Translations under genes and position numbers: made by a program
Shown: positions 41,360 to 51,017 of the stretch, piece by piece
Layout: every line of letters starts with the position of its first letter
Numbering within the stretch: position 1 is the stretch's first letter
The notes under the pieces: generated by a model
Databases searched by the model: none
What the model was told of the DNA's origin: nothing
Seen by the model: the letters and a program-made list of their open reading frames with translations, nothing else
From: Buchnera aphidicola (Macrosiphum euphorbiae)
GTDB taxonomy: Bacteria > Pseudomonadota > Gammaproteobacteria > Enterobacterales > Enterobacteriaceae
Assembly (NCBI RefSeq): GCF_005237295.1
Contig: NZ_CP033006.1
Location: forward strand, 186,001-250,000
DNA: 64,000 nt
Direction: 5' to 3'

Positions 41360-42568
41360 GTGGATATAGAAGTAAAAATGCCTGACATTGGTTTAGATAA
41401 AGTAGAGGTAATAGAAATCTTAGTTAATATTAATGAAAAAGTAAAATTAGAACAAGGATTAATAACTGTAGAAGGAGATAAAACTTCTATGGAAATACCC
41501 TCACCGATATCAGGTGTGGTAAAAAATATCTATATAAAAATTGGTGAAAAAATTACAACTAATTCGCTTATAATGATGTTTAAAGTTGATAGAATCAATT
41601 CTTTAATAAAGAAAAAAAAAGAAAATTATTTAAAGGAAGATATTGATCTAAATTTTAAAAAAAAATTAAAAAAAGATATTTTATTTCATGCGACTCCAGT
41701 TATAAGACGTTTAGCACGAAATTTAAATATTAATTTATCTAATATTACTCCTACCGGTCCTAAAAATCGGATTTTAAAAGAAGATGTAGAATCATATCAA
41801 AATCATTTAAAACAAAATATTTTAGAAGAAAAAAATACAATTAATTTTAACGATTATAATAAATCCAAAACAGAAGAATTAGAATTAAGTAGTATTCAAA
41901 AAATTATAGGTGAGAATCTACATCGTAATTGGACAAATATACCTCATGTTACACAATTTGATGAAGTCAATATTACTGTATTAGAAAGATTTCGTCAGAA
42001 ATATAATAATGAAAAGAAAAGTCAAAATAAAATAAGTAATAATATTACAATATTAGTTTTTATAATCAAGGTAGTTGCATATGCATTAGAGAAATTTCCT
42101 ATTTTTAATAGTTCTTTCACTTTAAACAATAAGAAAATTATTTTGAAGAAATATATTAATATCGGATTTGCTGTAGATGTAAATAATGATTTATTTGTTC
42201 CTGTATTAAAAGATGTTAATAAAAAAAATATTGAACAATTATCTTCTGAATTAAAGTTGTTGTCAGAAAAAACACGAAAAAGAAAATTAAACACTTCAGA
42301 TATGACAGAAGGATGTTTTACTATATCTAATTTAGGTGGGATTGGAGGCAGTTGGTTTTCTCCAATTATCAATGCGCCTGAAGTAGCAATTCTTGGTGTT
42401 TCAAAATCTCAAATAAAACCATTATGGAATGGAAAAGAATTTATTCCATCTTTAATGTTACCATTATCTTTATCTTATGATCACCGTATAATTAACGGAG
42501 CTTATGCCGCGCGTTTTATTACATTTATTGGGAAGCTATTATCTGATATACACTTATTAATTATGTAG
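41360..42568 (+). CDS. aceF: Dihydrolipoamide acetyltransferase (E2), single lipoyl domain
   Basis: Core of the pyruvate dehydrogenase complex. One lipoyl domain only, with the lipoylated Lys41 in GDKTSMEIPS, compared with three in E. coli, explaining 402 aa instead of about 630. The peripheral subunit-binding domain is at about 110-147 (ATPVIRRLARNLNINLSNI). The catalytic domain ends with SYDHRIINGAYAARF, where the classic DHRxxDG motif has Asn in place of Asp, a variant I recall from pseudomonad-type E2p. The start is GTG at 41360 with AAGAGG upstream. Confidence 0.96.
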   Translation: MDIEVKMPDIGLDKVEVIEILVNINEKVKLEQGLITVEGDKTSMEIPSPISGVVKNIYIKIGEKITTNSLIMMFKVDRINSLIKKKKENYLKEDIDLNFKKKLKKDILFHATPVIRRLARNLNINLSNITPTGPKNRILKEDVESYQNHLKQNILEEKNTINFNDYNKSKTEELELSSIQKIIGENLHRNWTNIPHVTQFDEVNITVLERFRQKYNNEKKSQNKISNNITILVFIIKVVAYALEKFPIFNSSFTLNNKKIILKKYINIGFAVDVNNDLFVPVLKDVNKKNIEQLSSELKLLSEKTRKRKLNTSDMTEGCFTISNLGGIGGSWFSPIINAPEVAILGVSKSQIKPLWNGKEFIPSLMLPLSLSYDHRIINGAYAARFITFIGKLLSDIHLLIM

Positions 42569-42621
42569 TTTTTACATGTATTTAATATCATTTTTTTAAA
42601 ATTAATTTATAAGGGGTTATA

Positions 42622-44043
42622 ATGCATCAAAAAATTTATACACAAGTTGTAATTATTGGATCAGGTCCTTCAGGTTATTCTGCAGCTTTTCGTTGTGCAG
42701 ATTTAGGTTTAGATACTGTTTTAATAGAACGTTATAATAAATTAGGAGGGGTTTGTTTAAACGTTGGTTGTATTCCTTCAAAAACATTATTGCATATAGC
42801 TAAAGTAATTAAAGAATCAAAAGAATTACATAGAACAGGTGTTTTTTTTAGTGAACCAGTAATTGATATTGAAAAAATTAAAAATTGGAAAGAAAATGTT
42901 ATAAACAAACTAACTAATGGTTTGTCTAATATGAGAAAACAAAGAAAAATAAGAATTTTTCAAGGAAATGCTGTTTTTGAGACCAATAAAAGTCTTTTTG
43001 TTACAAACGAAGAAGATCAATTTTCTATTTTCTTTGATAATGCAATTATTGCAACAGGTTCTAAACCGATTAAAATTTCTTCAATACCTAATGATGACAC
43101 AAGAATTTGGGATTCAACTGATGCTCTATCACTTACAATGATACCAAAGCGTTTTTTAATTATAGGTAGTGGAATTATTGGTTTAGAAATGGCTACAATA
43201 TATAGTGCATTAGGTTCAAAAGTTGATATTATTGATCGATTTAATCATTTTCTCCCTTCAATAGATAAAGATATTACTGATATATATGTAAAATCTATTA
43301 ATCAGAGATTTAACTTAATGTTAAATACTCACATAGATAAAGTTGAAATAAAAAAAACAGGATTAAAAGTAGATATTGTTCAAGAAAATATTGCTAAAAA
43401 AAATATATTTTATGATGCCGTATTAGTAGCAATAGGAAGGACTCCTAATATTGACAGATTAAAATTAGATGAAATAGGACTAAAAATAAATAGTTTTGGT
43501 TTTATTGAAGTAGATAATCAATTAAGAACAAACATACCTAATATTTATGCTGTTGGTGATGTAACTGGCACACCTATGTTAGCCCATAAAGGAGTACATG
43601 AAGGTCATATTGCGGCAGAAGTCATTGCTGGTAAAAAACATTATTTTGAACCTGTAATTATTCCATCCATAGCATATACGGAACCAGAAATTGCTTGGGT
43701 AGGATTAAATGAAACACAAGCTAAAAAAGAAAAGATAGATTATAAAGTTGCAATTGTTCCTTGGAGTATATCGGGTAGAGCTATTGCTTCGAACTCTAGT
43801 ATAGGTATGACAAAATTAATTTTTAATAAAGACAATAATAAAATTATTGGTGGTGCTATAGTAGGTACAAATGCTGGTGAATTAATTGGTGAAGTTGGAC
43901 TAGCTATTGAAATGGGATGCGATGCTGAAGATATTGCATTAACTATTCATGCTCATCCTACTTTATATGAATCAATCGGATTATCTGCAGAAGTTTTTCA
44001 AGGCACAGCAACAGATGTATTAAATTCTAAGTTCAATAAATAA
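42622..44043 (+). CDS. lpd: Dihydrolipoamide dehydrogenase (E3)
   Basis: FAD flavoprotein that reoxidises dihydrolipoamide in PDH and, where present, 2-oxoglutarate dehydrogenase. The FAD-binding GSGPSG is at 13-18, the redox disulfide Cys45/Cys50 in GGVCLNVGCIPSKTLL, the NAD-binding IIGSGIIGLEMATIYSALG in the middle, and the catalytic His-Glu pair in HAHPTLYESIGLSAE. The 473 aa length matches E. coli. AAGGGG precedes the ATG, 53 bp after aceF. Confidence 0.98.
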   Translation: MHQKIYTQVVIIGSGPSGYSAAFRCADLGLDTVLIERYNKLGGVCLNVGCIPSKTLLHIAKVIKESKELHRTGVFFSEPVIDIEKIKNWKENVINKLTNGLSNMRKQRKIRIFQGNAVFETNKSLFVTNEEDQFSIFFDNAIIATGSKPIKISSIPNDDTRIWDSTDALSLTMIPKRFLIIGSGIIGLEMATIYSALGSKVDIIDRFNHFLPSIDKDITDIYVKSINQRFNLMLNTHIDKVEIKKTGLKVDIVQENIAKKNIFYDAVLVAIGRTPNIDRLKLDEIGLKINSFGFIEVDNQLRTNIPNIYAVGDVTGTPMLAHKGVHEGHIAAEVIAGKKHYFEPVIIPSIAYTEPEIAWVGLNETQAKKEKIDYKVAIVPWSISGRAIASNSSIGMTKLIFNKDNNKIIGGAIVGTNAGELIGEVGLAIEMGCDAEDIALTIHAHPTLYESIGLSAEVFQGTATDVLNSKFNK

Positions 44044-44093
44044 TTATTGATTTTTTAAAATGTTCTATTTTTATTTAAATTAACAAATTTCTC

Positions 44094-44148
44094 TTAGAAA
44101 AAGAAAAGATTATAGAAATTAAGCTTCTATAATCTTTTCTTTTTCTAA
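44094..44148. terminator. 24-bp perfect inverted repeat between lpd and speD
   Basis: Arms 44094-44117 and 44125-44148 are perfectly complementary over 24 bp around a seven-base loop (ATTAAGC). The arms are A/G-rich against T/C-rich, so T-rich sequence follows on both strands. This is a strong bidirectional terminator for convergent lpd and speD, 12 bp from the speD stop. Confidence 0.85.
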
Positions 44149-44160
44149 CAAAAATTTGTT

Positions 44161-44964
44161 TTATTCTGAAGAATCTATCATAGATATATTTCTTCCATAA
44201 TAGATTTCACGCATTTCCCTCCAGAGCAAGTTGACAATATAAGAACGTTCTTCTTTTTCTAGATCTTCTAGATTAATGTTAAATAAATAATTTTTTAAAT
44301 CAAATTCTCTTAATAACATTCGAGTATGAAAAATATTTTCTTGATATATATTTACATCAACCATGTCATACATTGATTTTATATCATTTGACATAAAATT
44401 TTGAATTGAATTTATTTTATGATCAATAAAATGTTTTATACCGTAAATATCTCTAGTAAATCCTCGAACACGATATTCAATGGTAACAATATCTGATTCT
44501 AATTGATGTATAAGATAATTCAATGCATTTAGAGGTGATATAATTCCACATGTTGAAACTTCGATATCAGCTCGAAAAGTGCAAATACCACTTTGAGGAT
44601 GGCTCTCTGGATATGTGTGTACACATATATGACTTTTATCTAAATGTGCAAGTACAGAAGATGATATAATGTTGCTGTTTAAAACACTAATTTTTTCTAT
44701 ATTGATTGGTTCTTCACATACTAGAATAGTGACACTTGCGCCTTGAGGTTCATAATCTTGATGAAATATATTTAAAATATTAGCACCAATAATTGAACAT
44801 GTTTCTTTTAAAATTTTAGTTAATCGAATAGCATTATATTGTTCATCAATATAAGCAATATAACTATTACGTGAATCGTTAGTATTCGCATAGCAAATAT
44901 CATAGATACAAAAACTTAGGCTTTTAGTTAAATTATTAAAGCCATATAATTTTAGTTTTTGCAA
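44161..44964 (-). CDS. speD: S-adenosylmethionine decarboxylase proenzyme
   Basis: Makes decarboxylated SAM for spermidine synthesis. The 267 aa proenzyme self-cleaves to create a pyruvoyl group; the cleavage site is Lys110-Ser111 in [17 protein letters not shown]. The rest ([40 protein letters not shown]) matches the E. coli-type SpeD. The start is TTG at 44964, giving [18 protein letters not shown] like the E. coli MKKLKLHGFNNL, with GGAG upstream. It follows speE by 27 bp in an operon. Confidence 0.96.
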   Translation of the reverse strand: MQKLKLYGFNNLTKSLSFCIYDICYANTNDSRNSYIAYIDEQYNAIRLTKILKETCSIIGANILNIFHQDYEPQGASVTILVCEEPINIEKISVLNSNIISSSVLAHLDKSHICVHTYPESHPQSGICTFRADIEVSTCGIISPLNALNYLIHQLESDIVTIEYRVRGFTRDIYGIKHFIDHKINSIQNFMSNDIKSMYDMVDVNIYQENIFHTRMLLREFDLKNYLFNINLEDLEKEERSYIVNLLWREMREIYYGRNISMIDSSE

Positions 44965-44991
44965 TTTAATTACTCTCCTATGAAAGGATTT

Positions 44992-45852
44992 TTAAATTTC
45001 ATCTAATGCATTAAGAATGTATTGAGGTAAATAAAAACTACTTATATGAATTTTAGCATTATAGTAATTAAAAGTTAATTTTGCATATTTTATGCGTGTT
45101 TGTATTTCTATTAAACTGTTTTTGTGTAATTCTATATTATTAGTACCCCATGCAAACATCATCATTCCACCATAATAAGTAGGGATATTTGCTTGATAAA
45201 ATTTTGTATTATAAAAATGTTGTTTTAAATTTTTATAAGTAAGAATAGTTTCATCTTTTTGAAGAAAGAAAACGCCATTTTGTGATACAAAAAGACCATT
45301 TTTTTCAAGACAGTTCTTACAATTAAAATAAAATTCTGATAGAAATAAATTTTTTCCACAACCAATAGGATCTGTAGAATCTGATATGATTAAATCAAAT
45401 TTATCTTTTGTTTTTTTTGTAAAATTTAGACCATCATCAATAATTAATTTTAAACGAGAGTCTTCATAAGCATTATTACTATGGTTAGGGAAATATTTTT
45501 TACATAAATCAATAATATTGATATCAATTTCTACCATAGTGATATTTTCAATGGTTTTATGTCTACATACTTCACGAAGTATACCTCCATCACCTCCGCC
45601 TATTATTAATACGTTCTTTATCGAACCATGAGAAAATATGGGTACATGAGTTAGCATTTCATGATATATAAATTCATCACGTTCGGTTGTTTGAACAATA
45701 TCATCTATTGCCATAACTTTTCCAAATACAGCATTTTTAAAAATCATCACTTTGTGATGAGAAGTATTTTTTTTATATAGCAATTTTTCAATTAAAAAAT
45801 GTTGTCCAAGATGACAATAAAGTTTTTCATGCCATGTTTTTTTTTGATCCAT
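44992..45852 (-). CDS. speE: Spermidine synthase
   Basis: Transfers aminopropyl from decarboxylated SAM to putrescine. The nucleotide-binding IIGGGDGGILREVCRH is near residue 85, followed by EIDINIIDLCKKYFP and the substrate motif ISDSTDPIG. It has 286 aa (288 in E. coli). The speE-speD order is conserved. No putrescine-forming gene is in this window; if absent from the genome, putrescine would have to come from the host. Confidence 0.96.
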   Translation of the reverse strand: MDQKKTWHEKLYCHLGQHFLIEKLLYKKNTSHHKVMIFKNAVFGKVMAIDDIVQTTERDEFIYHEMLTHVPIFSHGSIKNVLIIGGGDGGILREVCRHKTIENITMVEIDINIIDLCKKYFPNHSNNAYEDSRLKLIIDDGLNFTKKTKDKFDLIISDSTDPIGCGKNLFLSEFYFNCKNCLEKNGLFVSQNGVFFLQKDETILTYKNLKQHFYNTKFYQANIPTYYGGMMMFAWGTNNIELHKNSLIEIQTRIKYAKLTFNYYNAKIHISSFYLPQYILNALDEI

Positions 45853-46134
45853 GGTTATATTTATATATCCTATAAAATGTAATGTTATAGATTATTTTGG
45901 GATTAATAAAAAATTACGAGTATTTTGAAATAGTAGATTTTATTTTCGGAATTTTTAAAAGAAGGATAATAATTCTTAAAAATATAAATTGCTTTTTAAA
46001 AATAACTTTATCACTTGTATAAAAAATTTTTTATAAAATTTTAAAAAAATGAAGGTTATGAAAAAATTGTCTTAATAGAGGTTATCAAAAATAATATAAG
46101 AATGCTATTATTTATTAAATAGATTACATGATAT

Positions 46135-46833
46135 TTATATATTAATTAAATTTTCTAGAATTATTTTCACAAATTCAGAAAGTTGACATGATGCAATTGA
46201 AATATTTTTTTTAAAATTAAAAGTAGCATTATTATCAGATGCATCAGATATAGATTTTATAACAATAAGAGGAGTATTAAATTTATAGCAAACTTGAGCT
46301 ATTGCAGTAGATTCCATTTCAACGGCTATTGCAGAAGGAAATATTTTTTTTAAAATTTTTATACGTGAATTTTCTCTAATAAATGAATCTCCACTAATAA
46401 TAAGTCCTTTTGTAAATTTTAATTCATATTTATAAGAATTTTTTTTACAAAAATTATATATTTTTTTATTAATTATAAATTTTTTTGGATATTTAGGTAT
46501 TTGTCCTTGAAAATATCCAAAATTTGTTAAATCTACATCATAATAGCATGTTTTTTCGGGTATAATAATATCACCAATTTTTAGTTTTGAGTTTAAACTT
46601 CCAGCAGAACCACTATTAATAATTATATCTATTTGACATAAATTAACAAGAACCATAGTTGCAATGCTAGCAGAAACTTTGCCTACTCCTGATTTTATTA
46701 AAAAAATATCATTTTTTTTAAATTTTCCTATATAAATTTTGTAATTTGCAATTATTTTTTCTACATATGGATGTATTATTTTCTTTAGTACTTCAGTCTC
46801 TTGACTGATAGCACCTATTATTCCAATTTTCAT
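46135..46833 (-). CDS. mtn: 5'-methylthioadenosine/S-adenosylhomocysteine nucleosidase
   Basis: Cleaves methylthioadenosine (by-product of spermidine synthesis) and S-adenosylhomocysteine. The 232 aa length equals E. coli Pfs. Catalytic Glu12 (AISQETEVLK), Glu174 in AVEMESTAIAQV and Asp197 in SISDASDN are all present. Metabolically coupled to SpeE/SpeD just upstream on the same strand, 282 bp away, which leaves room for its own promoter. Confidence 0.95.
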   Translation of the reverse strand: MKIGIIGAISQETEVLKKIIHPYVEKIIANYKIYIGKFKKNDIFLIKSGVGKVSASIATMVLVNLCQIDIIINSGSAGSLNSKLKIGDIIIPEKTCYYDVDLTNFGYFQGQIPKYPKKFIINKKIYNFCKKNSYKYELKFTKGLIISGDSFIRENSRIKILKKIFPSAIAVEMESTAIAQVCYKFNTPLIVIKSISDASDNNATFNFKKNISIASCQLSEFVKIILENLINI

Positions 46834-46898
46834 TTTAATATGATATATATTTAATAATTAAAAATTATACAAGATTATTTGATCTATCTTGTGGTGTT

Positions 46899-47243
46899 TT
46901 AAATGCTAAATGATGAACCGCATCCACATGTATTTTTTGCGTTAGGATTAGAAACTATAAACTTAGAACCTTCTAGATTTTCTAAATAATCTATTTTACC
47001 ACCGTATAAGTACTGCAAACTAATAGGATCAATAATTAATGAGATATCTGATTGAGTAATAATAACATCATCCTCATTCATTAATGCATCAAAAACAAAC
47101 TGATATTGAAAACCACTGCATCCACCACCATTTATATAAATTCTTAATTTTAAATTATGATTTTTTTGGATTTCAATAAGATATTTTATTTTTTTAATTG
47201 CTTTTTCAGTGAATGTAAGATAATCTTTAACAGTTTTTTTCAT
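46899..47243 (-). CDS. erpA: Iron-sulfur cluster insertion protein ErpA
   Basis: A-type Fe-S carrier. The 114 aa length and the pattern [12 protein letters not shown] (Cys42) plus the C-terminal [11 protein letters not shown] (Cys106, Cys108) are diagnostic, and [14 protein letters not shown] matches ErpA more closely than IscA or SufA. The gene lies between the GC-rich hairpin region and mtn. Likely clients in the window's pathways include 2Fe-2S YfaE if it is expressed. Confidence 0.95.
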   Translation of the reverse strand: MKKTVKDYLTFTEKAIKKIKYLIEIQKNHNLKLRIYINGGGCSGFQYQFVFDALMNEDDVIITQSDISLIIDPISLQYLYGGKIDYLENLEGSKFIVSNPNAKNTCGCGSSFSI

Positions 47244-47358
47244 TTTTATTTTATTCTCAAAATTTGTTAAATATATTTATTTGACATAGATATTCTATTA
47301 TGATCTTATCATAAATAAATATTGTTTGAAAATTTTATATGTGCATTTTAAATTTAAA

Positions 47359-47411
47359 GCGTATCCGTGCGCCGATAGAGAATTTAGTCATTATTGGCGC
47401 AGGTTATCAGG
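47359..47411 (+). other. GC-rich hairpin element between erpA and ftsZ
   Basis: A 53-bp island of about 49 percent G+C within A/T-rich intergenic DNA. TGCGCCGATA (47368-47377) pairs with TATTGGCGCA (47392-47401) over 10 bp with a 14-base loop. One pair is G-U on the plus strand and would be A-C on the minus strand, so a plus-strand RNA is favoured. A perfect TTGACA lies upstream at 47281-47286. A 26-codon frame (47339-47419) crosses it but is not recognisable. Possible small RNA or regulatory element. Confidence 0.5.
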
Positions 47412-47480
47412 AACAATAATATTATTTATTAGGACTTAATTCAACATTTTTAAAGATTTTTTCAAATAATTTTAAAAAAA

Positions 47481-48635
47481 TCAATCTGCTTTCTTACGAA
47501 GAAAAGATGGGATGTCTAAATATTCCGGTTCTTTGTTAATTTTTTCTTCTGAATTTTTTATTTCTTTTTTGATAATTTTTTTATCGATTTTTGTTGGAGA
47601 TATATTTAAATATTGATAACGATAATCCATTAACACTTCTCGAGAAGATTTATTTTTTATTTGGTTAATATCTAAATTTTTTTCCATTCCAATACCAGTA
47701 GCTACAACTGTTACACGAAGAGAATCGTTCATATCAGGATCTAAAGAAGTGCCTATGACAACTGTTGCATTATCTGAAGAAAAAGATCTAATAGTATTTC
47801 CGACAGTTTCAAATTCGTCTAACTTTAAATCAAATCCAGCAGTAATATTGACTAATACACCGCGTGCACCAGACAAATCTATATCTTCTAGCAAGGGGCT
47901 AGATATAGCTATTTCCGCAGCTTCTTCTGCACGATTTTCTCCGGAAGATATTCCAGTTCCCATCATTGCATATCCCATTTCTACCATTACAGTACGTACA
48001 TCAGCAAAATCTACATTCATTAATCCAGGTCTTGTAATTAATTCCGCAATACCTTGTACAGCGCCTTTTAAAACATTATTGGCTGCACTAAAAGCATCTA
48101 ACAAAGAAATTCCTCGACTGAGAACTTTTAACAATTTATCATTAGGAATTGTAATTAAGGAATCTACATATTTTGATAGTTCGATTATACCTTGTTCTGC
48201 TACAATCATTCTTTTTTTACCCTCAAAATTAAAGGGTTTTGTCACTACAGCAACAGTGAGAATACCTAATTCTTTTGCAATTTCAGCTACTACAGGAGCA
48301 GCTCCAGTTCCAGTTCCACCTCCCATGCCAGCTGCTATAAAAACCATATCAGAACCATCTAATGCAGATTTTAATAATTCTTTATCTTCTTCTGCTGAGG
48401 TGCGTCCAATTTCTGGATTAGCTCCAGCACCTAATCCTTTTGTTATATTGTTTCCTATTTGTATAGTTTGTCCTACTTCTATTTTTCTTAGTGCTTGCGC
48501 ATCAGTATTAACTGCAAAAAATTCTACACCTTCAATACGTTCTCTAACCATGTGTTCTACTGCATTTCCACCTCCGCCTCCAACACCAATTACTTTAATT
48601 ATTGCGTTATTACTTAATTCTGCAGGTTCAAACAT
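47481..48635 (-). CDS. ftsZ: Cell division protein FtsZ
   Basis: Tubulin-like GTPase forming the Z ring. The GTP-binding [11 protein letters not shown] is near 105-115, and [19 protein letters not shown] and the T7 synergy loop [11 protein letters not shown] are intact. The C-terminal conserved peptide [13 protein letters not shown], which binds FtsA and ZipA, is present after a Lys/Glu-rich linker. It has 384 aa (E. coli 383). Last gene of the division cluster; E. coli lpxC and secM, which would follow, are absent. Confidence 0.98.
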   Translation of the reverse strand: MFEPAELSNNAIIKVIGVGGGGGNAVEHMVRERIEGVEFFAVNTDAQALRKIEVGQTIQIGNNITKGLGAGANPEIGRTSAEEDKELLKSALDGSDMVFIAAGMGGGTGTGAAPVVAEIAKELGILTVAVVTKPFNFEGKKRMIVAEQGIIELSKYVDSLITIPNDKLLKVLSRGISLLDAFSAANNVLKGAVQGIAELITRPGLMNVDFADVRTVMVEMGYAMMGTGISSGENRAEEAAEIAISSPLLEDIDLSGARGVLVNITAGFDLKLDEFETVGNTIRSFSSDNATVVIGTSLDPDMNDSLRVTVVATGIGMEKNLDINQIKNKSSREVLMDYRYQYLNISPTKIDKKIIKKEIKNSEEKINKEPEYLDIPSFLRKKAD

Positions 48636-48689
48636 GATTGGTTTCCATTATATATCTATTTTTTATAAAGTTTTAAGTATAATATATTT

Positions 48690-49946
48690 TTAAAACTCTT
48701 TTTTAAACCAATTGTTAATTTGTTTAAAAATTTTTTCAAGAAAAGAATTTTCTTTTTTTTTCTTATCGATATTTATATAAGATTCTTTTCCATAATGCAA
48801 TAAACCAATTACTGTGGAGTAATGTGATGCAGTTATTTCCTCTATTGATCCAGAAACATTAAAAGGTTTAGCAACACGGATTTTTTTATGAAAAACTTTT
48901 TCTGCACAGTCAGTTAAATATGAAATATTTGACCCACCTCCAGTAAGTACTATGCCACCTAATAATTCATATTTTTCTCCTTTTTTATGTAGTTTTTTTT
49001 GTGTATAAACAATTTTATTTTGTACTAAAGATAGCAATTCAATATATCTTGATTCGATTACTTCTATTAATGCATCTTGTTGTAAAGTTTTTGGAAAATT
49101 ACTATTTGTATCAGAAAAATCAATATTTTTTGATGTTCCTAAAGACGGTTTTTTTGTAGATCCATATTGAATTTTCATATTTTCTGCTTCATAGTAAGAA
49201 GTACTAAAGGCATATGAGATATCACTAGTTACAATATTTCCAGCATATGGTATAACCTGGCTATATTGTATAGATCCATTAATATAAATAGTAAAGTCTA
49301 TTGTTCCTCCACCTATATCAATCATACATACGCCAAGATTGCATTCATCTTCAGTTAAAACAGCTTTACTTGAAGCAAGACCTGAAAAGATAACTTGATC
49401 AACTTTTACATCACATTTTTCTACAGCTTTAATAATATTTTTTGTCATATTTTGATGGCAAGTAATTAAATGCACTTTTACTTGCATGCGCACTCCAGAT
49501 AAACCTATAGGGTTTTTTATTCCAGATTGCTGATCAATTGAGTATTCTTGAGGTATTACATGTAATATTTGATGTTCGTTAGGAATTTGAACAGATTTTG
49601 CAATATGTATTACATTTTCTAAATCTTCTTTTGTTACTTCATCTTCAGAAATTGGAATCATACCTATTTCATTTTGAGAATTAATATATTTATTAGATAA
49701 AGACAGATATACAGAAGTAATTTGACAATCTGCCATAATTTCAGCTTTATTAATAGATTCCTGTATACATGAAACTATTGAATCTAAATTGTTAATTCTT
49801 CCTTTATCTATTCCTTTAGAAAAACAAGTTCCAAATCCAATTATTTTAATTGTATCATCTGTTAATACTTCTCCTACCAAAGTTACAACTTTAGTAGTAC
49901 CAATTTCTAATCCGACTACTAATTTTCTATCTTTTGATATGATCAT
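48690..49946 (-). CDS. ftsA: Cell division protein FtsA
   Basis: Actin-like ATPase that tethers FtsZ filaments to the membrane. The phosphate-binding VGLEIGTTKVVTLVGEV opens the protein. LGVCMIDIGGGTIDFTIYING and GGIVLTGGGSNISYLTDCAE mark the other nucleotide motifs. The C-terminal amphipathic helix FLEKIFKQINNWFKKEF fits the membrane-targeting sequence. It has 418 aa (420 in E. coli). E. coli ftsQ normally precedes it; here 147 bp separate it from ddlB. Confidence 0.97.
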   Translation of the reverse strand: MIISKDRKLVVGLEIGTTKVVTLVGEVLTDDTIKIIGFGTCFSKGIDKGRINNLDSIVSCIQESINKAEIMADCQITSVYLSLSNKYINSQNEIGMIPISEDEVTKEDLENVIHIAKSVQIPNEHQILHVIPQEYSIDQQSGIKNPIGLSGVRMQVKVHLITCHQNMTKNIIKAVEKCDVKVDQVIFSGLASSKAVLTEDECNLGVCMIDIGGGTIDFTIYINGSIQYSQVIPYAGNIVTSDISYAFSTSYYEAENMKIQYGSTKKPSLGTSKNIDFSDTNSNFPKTLQQDALIEVIESRYIELLSLVQNKIVYTQKKLHKKGEKYELLGGIVLTGGGSNISYLTDCAEKVFHKKIRVAKPFNVSGSIEEITASHYSTVIGLLHYGKESYINIDKKKKENSFLEKIFKQINNWFKKEF

Positions 49947-50093
49947 TTATTTTTTAGCCTGTACTTTATTTCTTTGTTTTATTGCTTTTTTGATAAATTA
50001 ATTTCTTGTTTTTTTGCATATATAAAATATCAAAATCAATAGTCGTACTTTTAAACATAAACTATGTTAATTAATTTTATACTTAAATAAATC

Positions 50094-51013
50094 TTAATTT
50101 TTCATATTTAAAATTAATAATACTAGTTCATCAAATGATATTCCCATTTCTTTCGCAGAAATTGGAACTAAACTTCTGTTTGTCATTCCAGGTATAGTAT
50201 TGGCTTCTAGTAACCAAAACTTGTTTTCATTATCTAATATAAAATCAATCCTTCCACATCCACTGCATCCTAGTGTATTCCATGCTAAGATTGCTGTTTT
50301 TTTTAATTCTATTTCTTGGGTTGTGTTTAATCCACTTGGACACAAGTATTTGGTAGAAGAAGATATATATTTAGAATTATAATCATAAAAATCATTATTA
50401 GTAGAAATATGAATAGAAGGTAGTGCTTTTTCGCCTAAAATAGATATTGTATATTCTTTTCCTTTTATAAATTTTTCAATAAGAATATTGTCATCATAAT
50501 CAAAAGCTATATTTATAGCATTATTAAGTTGTTTAAGATGAGATACTAGTGTTATACCTATACTCGATCCTTGATTATTTGGTTTGATTAAGACAGGAAA
50601 TCCTAGTTTTAATATTTTTTTTATTATAATTTTATACGAAGATGCAAAATTTTTTTTTTTGAAATATAAATATCAGGTGCTGTTAAAAGACCGCGGGATT
50701 TCCATAGTAATTTAGTTCTAAATTTGTCTATAGAGATCGAAGATGCCATAATTCCACTTCCTGTATAAGGAATTTTTAAATATTCTAGCAGTCCTTGAAT
50801 ACTACCATCTTCTCCACCTTTTCCATGTAATGAAATATATGCTTTATCAAAACCTTCTTGTTTTAATTGTATTAAAGAATAATCACGTGTATCAATGGGA
50901 TATGCGTTTAATCCAGATTTTAATAAACTATTAAGAACAGCATATCCTGATTTAATTGAAATTTTTCTTTCAGAAGATGTTCCACCCAATAAAACTGCTA
51001 TTTTTTTGTTCAT
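50094..51013 (-). pseudogene. ddlB: D-alanine--D-alanine ligase, frame broken at a poly(A) tract
   Basis: ATP-grasp ligase making D-Ala-D-Ala for MurF. The first frame runs from ATG 51013 (KKIAVLLGGTSSERKISIKSG, ISLHGKGGEDGSIQGLLEYL) to an A11 tract at 50650-50660 and stops soon after. With one extra A the frame continues without interruption through LIKPNNQGSSIGI, NILIEKFIKGKEYT, SGCGRIDFILD and LLEANTIPGMTNRSLVPISA to the stop at 50094. The restored product is 306 aa, the same length as E. coli DdlB. No other damage is visible, so slippage rescue or a sequence error is as likely as true loss. Confidence 0.88.
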
Positions 51014-51017
51014 TTTA

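Noticed and set aside
45853-46134. Candidate small gene between speE and mtn
   Set aside because: A/T-rich sequence with simple A/T palindromes only; no frame, RNA fold or repeat that can be supported.
47339-47419. 26-codon plus-strand frame across the GC-rich hairpin
   Set aside because: No recognised homologue and no ribosome binding site; the RNA hairpin is a better explanation, so it is not called as a gene.
47749-48693. Open frame of 314 codons on the plus strand
   Set aside because: Fully antisense to ftsZ, low-complexity Ser/Pro/Thr composition, no recognisable domain; it arises because the ftsZ codon pattern leaves the opposite frame open.
49947-50093. Possible ftsQ remnant between ddlB and ftsA
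   Set aside because: Reading all frames of these 147 bp gave no stretch recognisable as FtsQ; any remnant is beyond recognition.
50094-50345. Short minus-strand gene of 83 codons
   Set aside because: It is the C-terminal part of ddlB in the frame beyond the A11 tract; the frame is open well upstream of its ATG.
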